Below the pieces are notes generated by a model that worked only from the letters and a program-made list of their open reading frames with translations, made no database searches and was not told the origin of the DNA. DNA of 15,012 nt, taken from contig CATYJC010000035.1 of NCBI GenBank assembly GCA_958407555.1, forward strand, positions 1-15,012, written 5' to 3'. The position numbers and the translations under genes were made by a program. Of this stretch, positions 13,587 to 15,012 are shown one piece after another; positions within the stretch are counted from its first letter, which is position 1; each line of letters opens with the position of its first letter. This stretch comes from an uncultured Collinsella sp. Its GTDB lineage: Bacteria; Actinomycetota; Coriobacteriia; Coriobacteriales; Coriobacteriaceae.

Positions 13587-15012
13587 ATGGCAACTGTTGC
13601 CGCACCTATCGATGCTACGTCGACCGCCGCTTGGAAGGCACTCGAGGCCCATCAGGAGAAGCTTGAGGCCGAAGGTATCGACCTCAAGGCCTGGTTCGCC
13701 GCCGATGCCGAGCGCGTGAACAAGCTGAGCTTTGACGCCGGTGACCTGCACTTCGACCTGTCCAAGAACCTGGTGACCGATGAGACCGTCAAGCTGCTGT
13801 GCGATCTTGCCCGCGAGGTGAAACTCGAGGAGCGCCGCGATGCCATGTTCTCCGGCGAGCATATCAACACCACCGAGGACCGCGCTGTTCTGCACACCGC
13901 GCTTCGCCGTCCGGCAAGCGAGAAGGGCCAGCTCATCGTCGACGGCCAGGATGTCGTCGCCGACGTGCACGAGGTTCTCGACCGCATGTATGCCTTCGCC
14001 GAGCGCGTGCGCTCCGGTGAGTGGAAGGGTGTTACCGGCAAAAAGATCGAGCACCTGGTGTCCATCGGCATCGGCGGCTCCGATCTGGGCCCGGTCATGG
14101 CTTACGAGGCCCTGCGTCCCTATGCCGACGCCGGTATCGACTGCCGCTATATCTCCAACATCGATCCCAACGACCAGGCCGAGAAGCTCAAGGGTTTGGA
14201 TCCCGAGACCACGCTCGTGATTATCGTCTCCAAGACCTTCACCACGCTCGAGACCCTCACCAACGCCCGCGAGGTCAAGACCTGGATGCTCGAGCAGCTC
14301 AAGGCTCAGGGCGCCATCGATGGCTCCGATGAGCAGAACGCCGAGGCCGTGGCAAAGCACTTCGTCGCCGTTTCCACCGCACTCGAGAAGGTCGAGGCCT
14401 TCGGCATCGACCCCGCTAACGCTTTTGGTTTCTGGAATTGGGTCGGCGGCCGCTACTCCGTCGACTCCGCCGTGGGCCTGTCGCTGATCGTCGTGCTTGG
14501 CCCCGAGCGCTTCCAGCAGTTCCTTGAGGGCTTCCACGCCATCGACGAGTACTTCTGCAACACGCCGCTCGAGAACAATGCCGTCGCGCTGATGGGCCTG
14601 TTCAACGTCTGGTACGTCAACTTCTTCGGTTCCAAGAGCCACGCCGTGCTTCCGTACTGCCAGTACCTGCACCGTTTCCCGGCCTACCTGCAGCAGCTCA
14701 CCATGGAGTCCAACGGCAAGCATGTCCGCTGGGACGGCAGCGCCGTGACCTCCGATACCGGTGAGATCTTCTGGGGCGAGCCCGGCACCAACGGTCAGCA
14801 TGCCTTCTACCAGCTGCTGCACCAGGGCACTGTGGTGGTTCCGGCCGATTTCATCGCCTTCGCCAACACTGCCAACCCTGCGACCGACAGCGGTCAGGAC
14901 GTACATGAGCTGTTCCTGGGCAACTTCCTGGCCCAGACCAAGGCGCTCGCCTTTGGTAAGACGGCCGACGAGGTTCGTGCCGAGGGCACGCCCGAGCAGA
15001 TCGTCCCGGCCC
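13587..15012 (+). CDS. pgi: Glucose-6-phosphate isomerase (3' end outside window)
   Basis: The first 475 residues of phosphoglucose isomerase, which interconverts glucose 6-phosphate and fructose 6-phosphate in glycolysis and gluconeogenesis, in the cytosol. The frame stays open to the window end, so the C-terminus, including the catalytic Lys region, is not seen. Motifs: VSIGIGGSDLGP (from about 158) for phosphate binding; FWNWVGGRYSVDSAVGLS (about 282-299), the family signature; MESNGK with catalytic Glu374; and GEPGTNGQHAFYQLLHQG with catalytic His405. The 31-residue spacing between Glu and His equals that in the E. coli enzyme. The start is ATG 13587, behind GAGGAGGA (13575-13582). The N-terminus is well aligned with longer bacterial forms (about 540-550 residues). 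A leader hairpin precedes it. No defect seen. Confidence 0.97.
   Translation, partial: MATVAAPIDATSTAAWKALEAHQEKLEAEGIDLKAWFAADAERVNKLSFDAGDLHFDLSKNLVTDETVKLLCDLAREVKLEERRDAMFSGEHINTTEDRAVLHTALRRPASEKGQLIVDGQDVVADVHEVLDRMYAFAERVRSGEWKGVTGKKIEHLVSIGIGGSDLGPVMAYEALRPYADAGIDCRYISNIDPNDQAEKLKGLDPETTLVIIVSKTFTTLETLTNAREVKTWMLEQLKAQGAIDGSDEQNAEAVAKHFVAVSTALEKVEAFGIDPANAFGFWNWVGGRYSVDSAVGLSLIVVLGPERFQQFLEGFHAIDEYFCNTPLENNAVALMGLFNVWYVNFFGSKSHAVLPYCQYLHRFPAYLQQLTMESNGKHVRWDGSAVTSDTGEIFWGEPGTNGQHAFYQLLHQGTVVVPADFIAFANTANPATDSGQDVHELFLGNFLAQTKALAFGKTADEVRAEGTPEQIVPA

Noticed and set aside
13521..14906. 461-residue minus-strand open frame antisense to pgi
   Set aside because: pgi has all catalytic motifs; the antisense frame is Gly/Leu/Val/Asp-rich without domains.

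Overview
The window looks like chromosomal DNA from a high-GC Gram-positive gut anaerobe of the Coriobacteriia, most likely Collinsella or a close relative. This is an inference from gene content, not a database result. The supporting features are: GC-rich coding with frequent GTG/TTG starts behind strong AGGAGG/AAAGGGG ribosome binding sites; an anaerobe-type aldo/keto reductase carrying two 4Fe-4S clusters; a clostridial-type short flavodoxin beside a DUF3793 protein; a lipoprotein amino-acid transporter; a sortase-anchored surface protein with an LPHAG motif; and a Y-family polymerase/YolD pair. No rRNA, tRNA, CRISPR array, prophage, transposase or integrase was seen.

Layout. 1-2803 (+): the 3' end of an aldo/keto reductase, a Gfo/Idh/MocA oxidoreductase and endonuclease IV (nfo). 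A 79-bp palindromic repeat (family A) precedes each of the last two genes. 2951-6056 (+): a polar amino-acid ABC importer made of lipoprotein binding protein, permease and ATPase. A leaky-looking hairpin follows the binding-protein gene and a strong terminator closes the unit. The permease is unusual in carrying a secreted N-terminal domain of about 150 residues. 6174-7344 (-): DUF3793 protein then flavodoxin, one operon with its own promoter. 7519-7902 (+): a small membrane-anchored HMA (copper-chaperone-like) protein, preceded by a palindrome resembling a CsoR operator.

8176-10704 (+): a large secreted, sortase-anchored protein with beta-propeller-like strands, interrupted by an acidic helical segment. 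It converges on, and overlaps by 4 nt, a minus-strand DNA damage cassette: a Y-family translesion polymerase (11119-12624) followed by YolD (10701-11126). That cassette has a good promoter and two LexA-box-like palindromes. The only convincing terminator for the surface gene lies inside yolD on the opposite strand. 12863-13387 (+): a truncated, degenerate relative of the N-terminal domain of iron-containing alcohol dehydrogenases, flanked on both sides by a second palindromic repeat family (B). 13587-end (+): glucose-6-phosphate isomerase (pgi), running off the window, with a perfect hairpin in its leader.

Most genes are recognisable housekeeping, transport or stress functions. The less explained material is the two intergenic palindrome families, the permease fusion, the Cys-rich loop in the DUF3793 protein, the truncated dehydrogenase, and the architecture of the surface protein. 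I do not see a clear new multi-gene defence or biosynthetic system.
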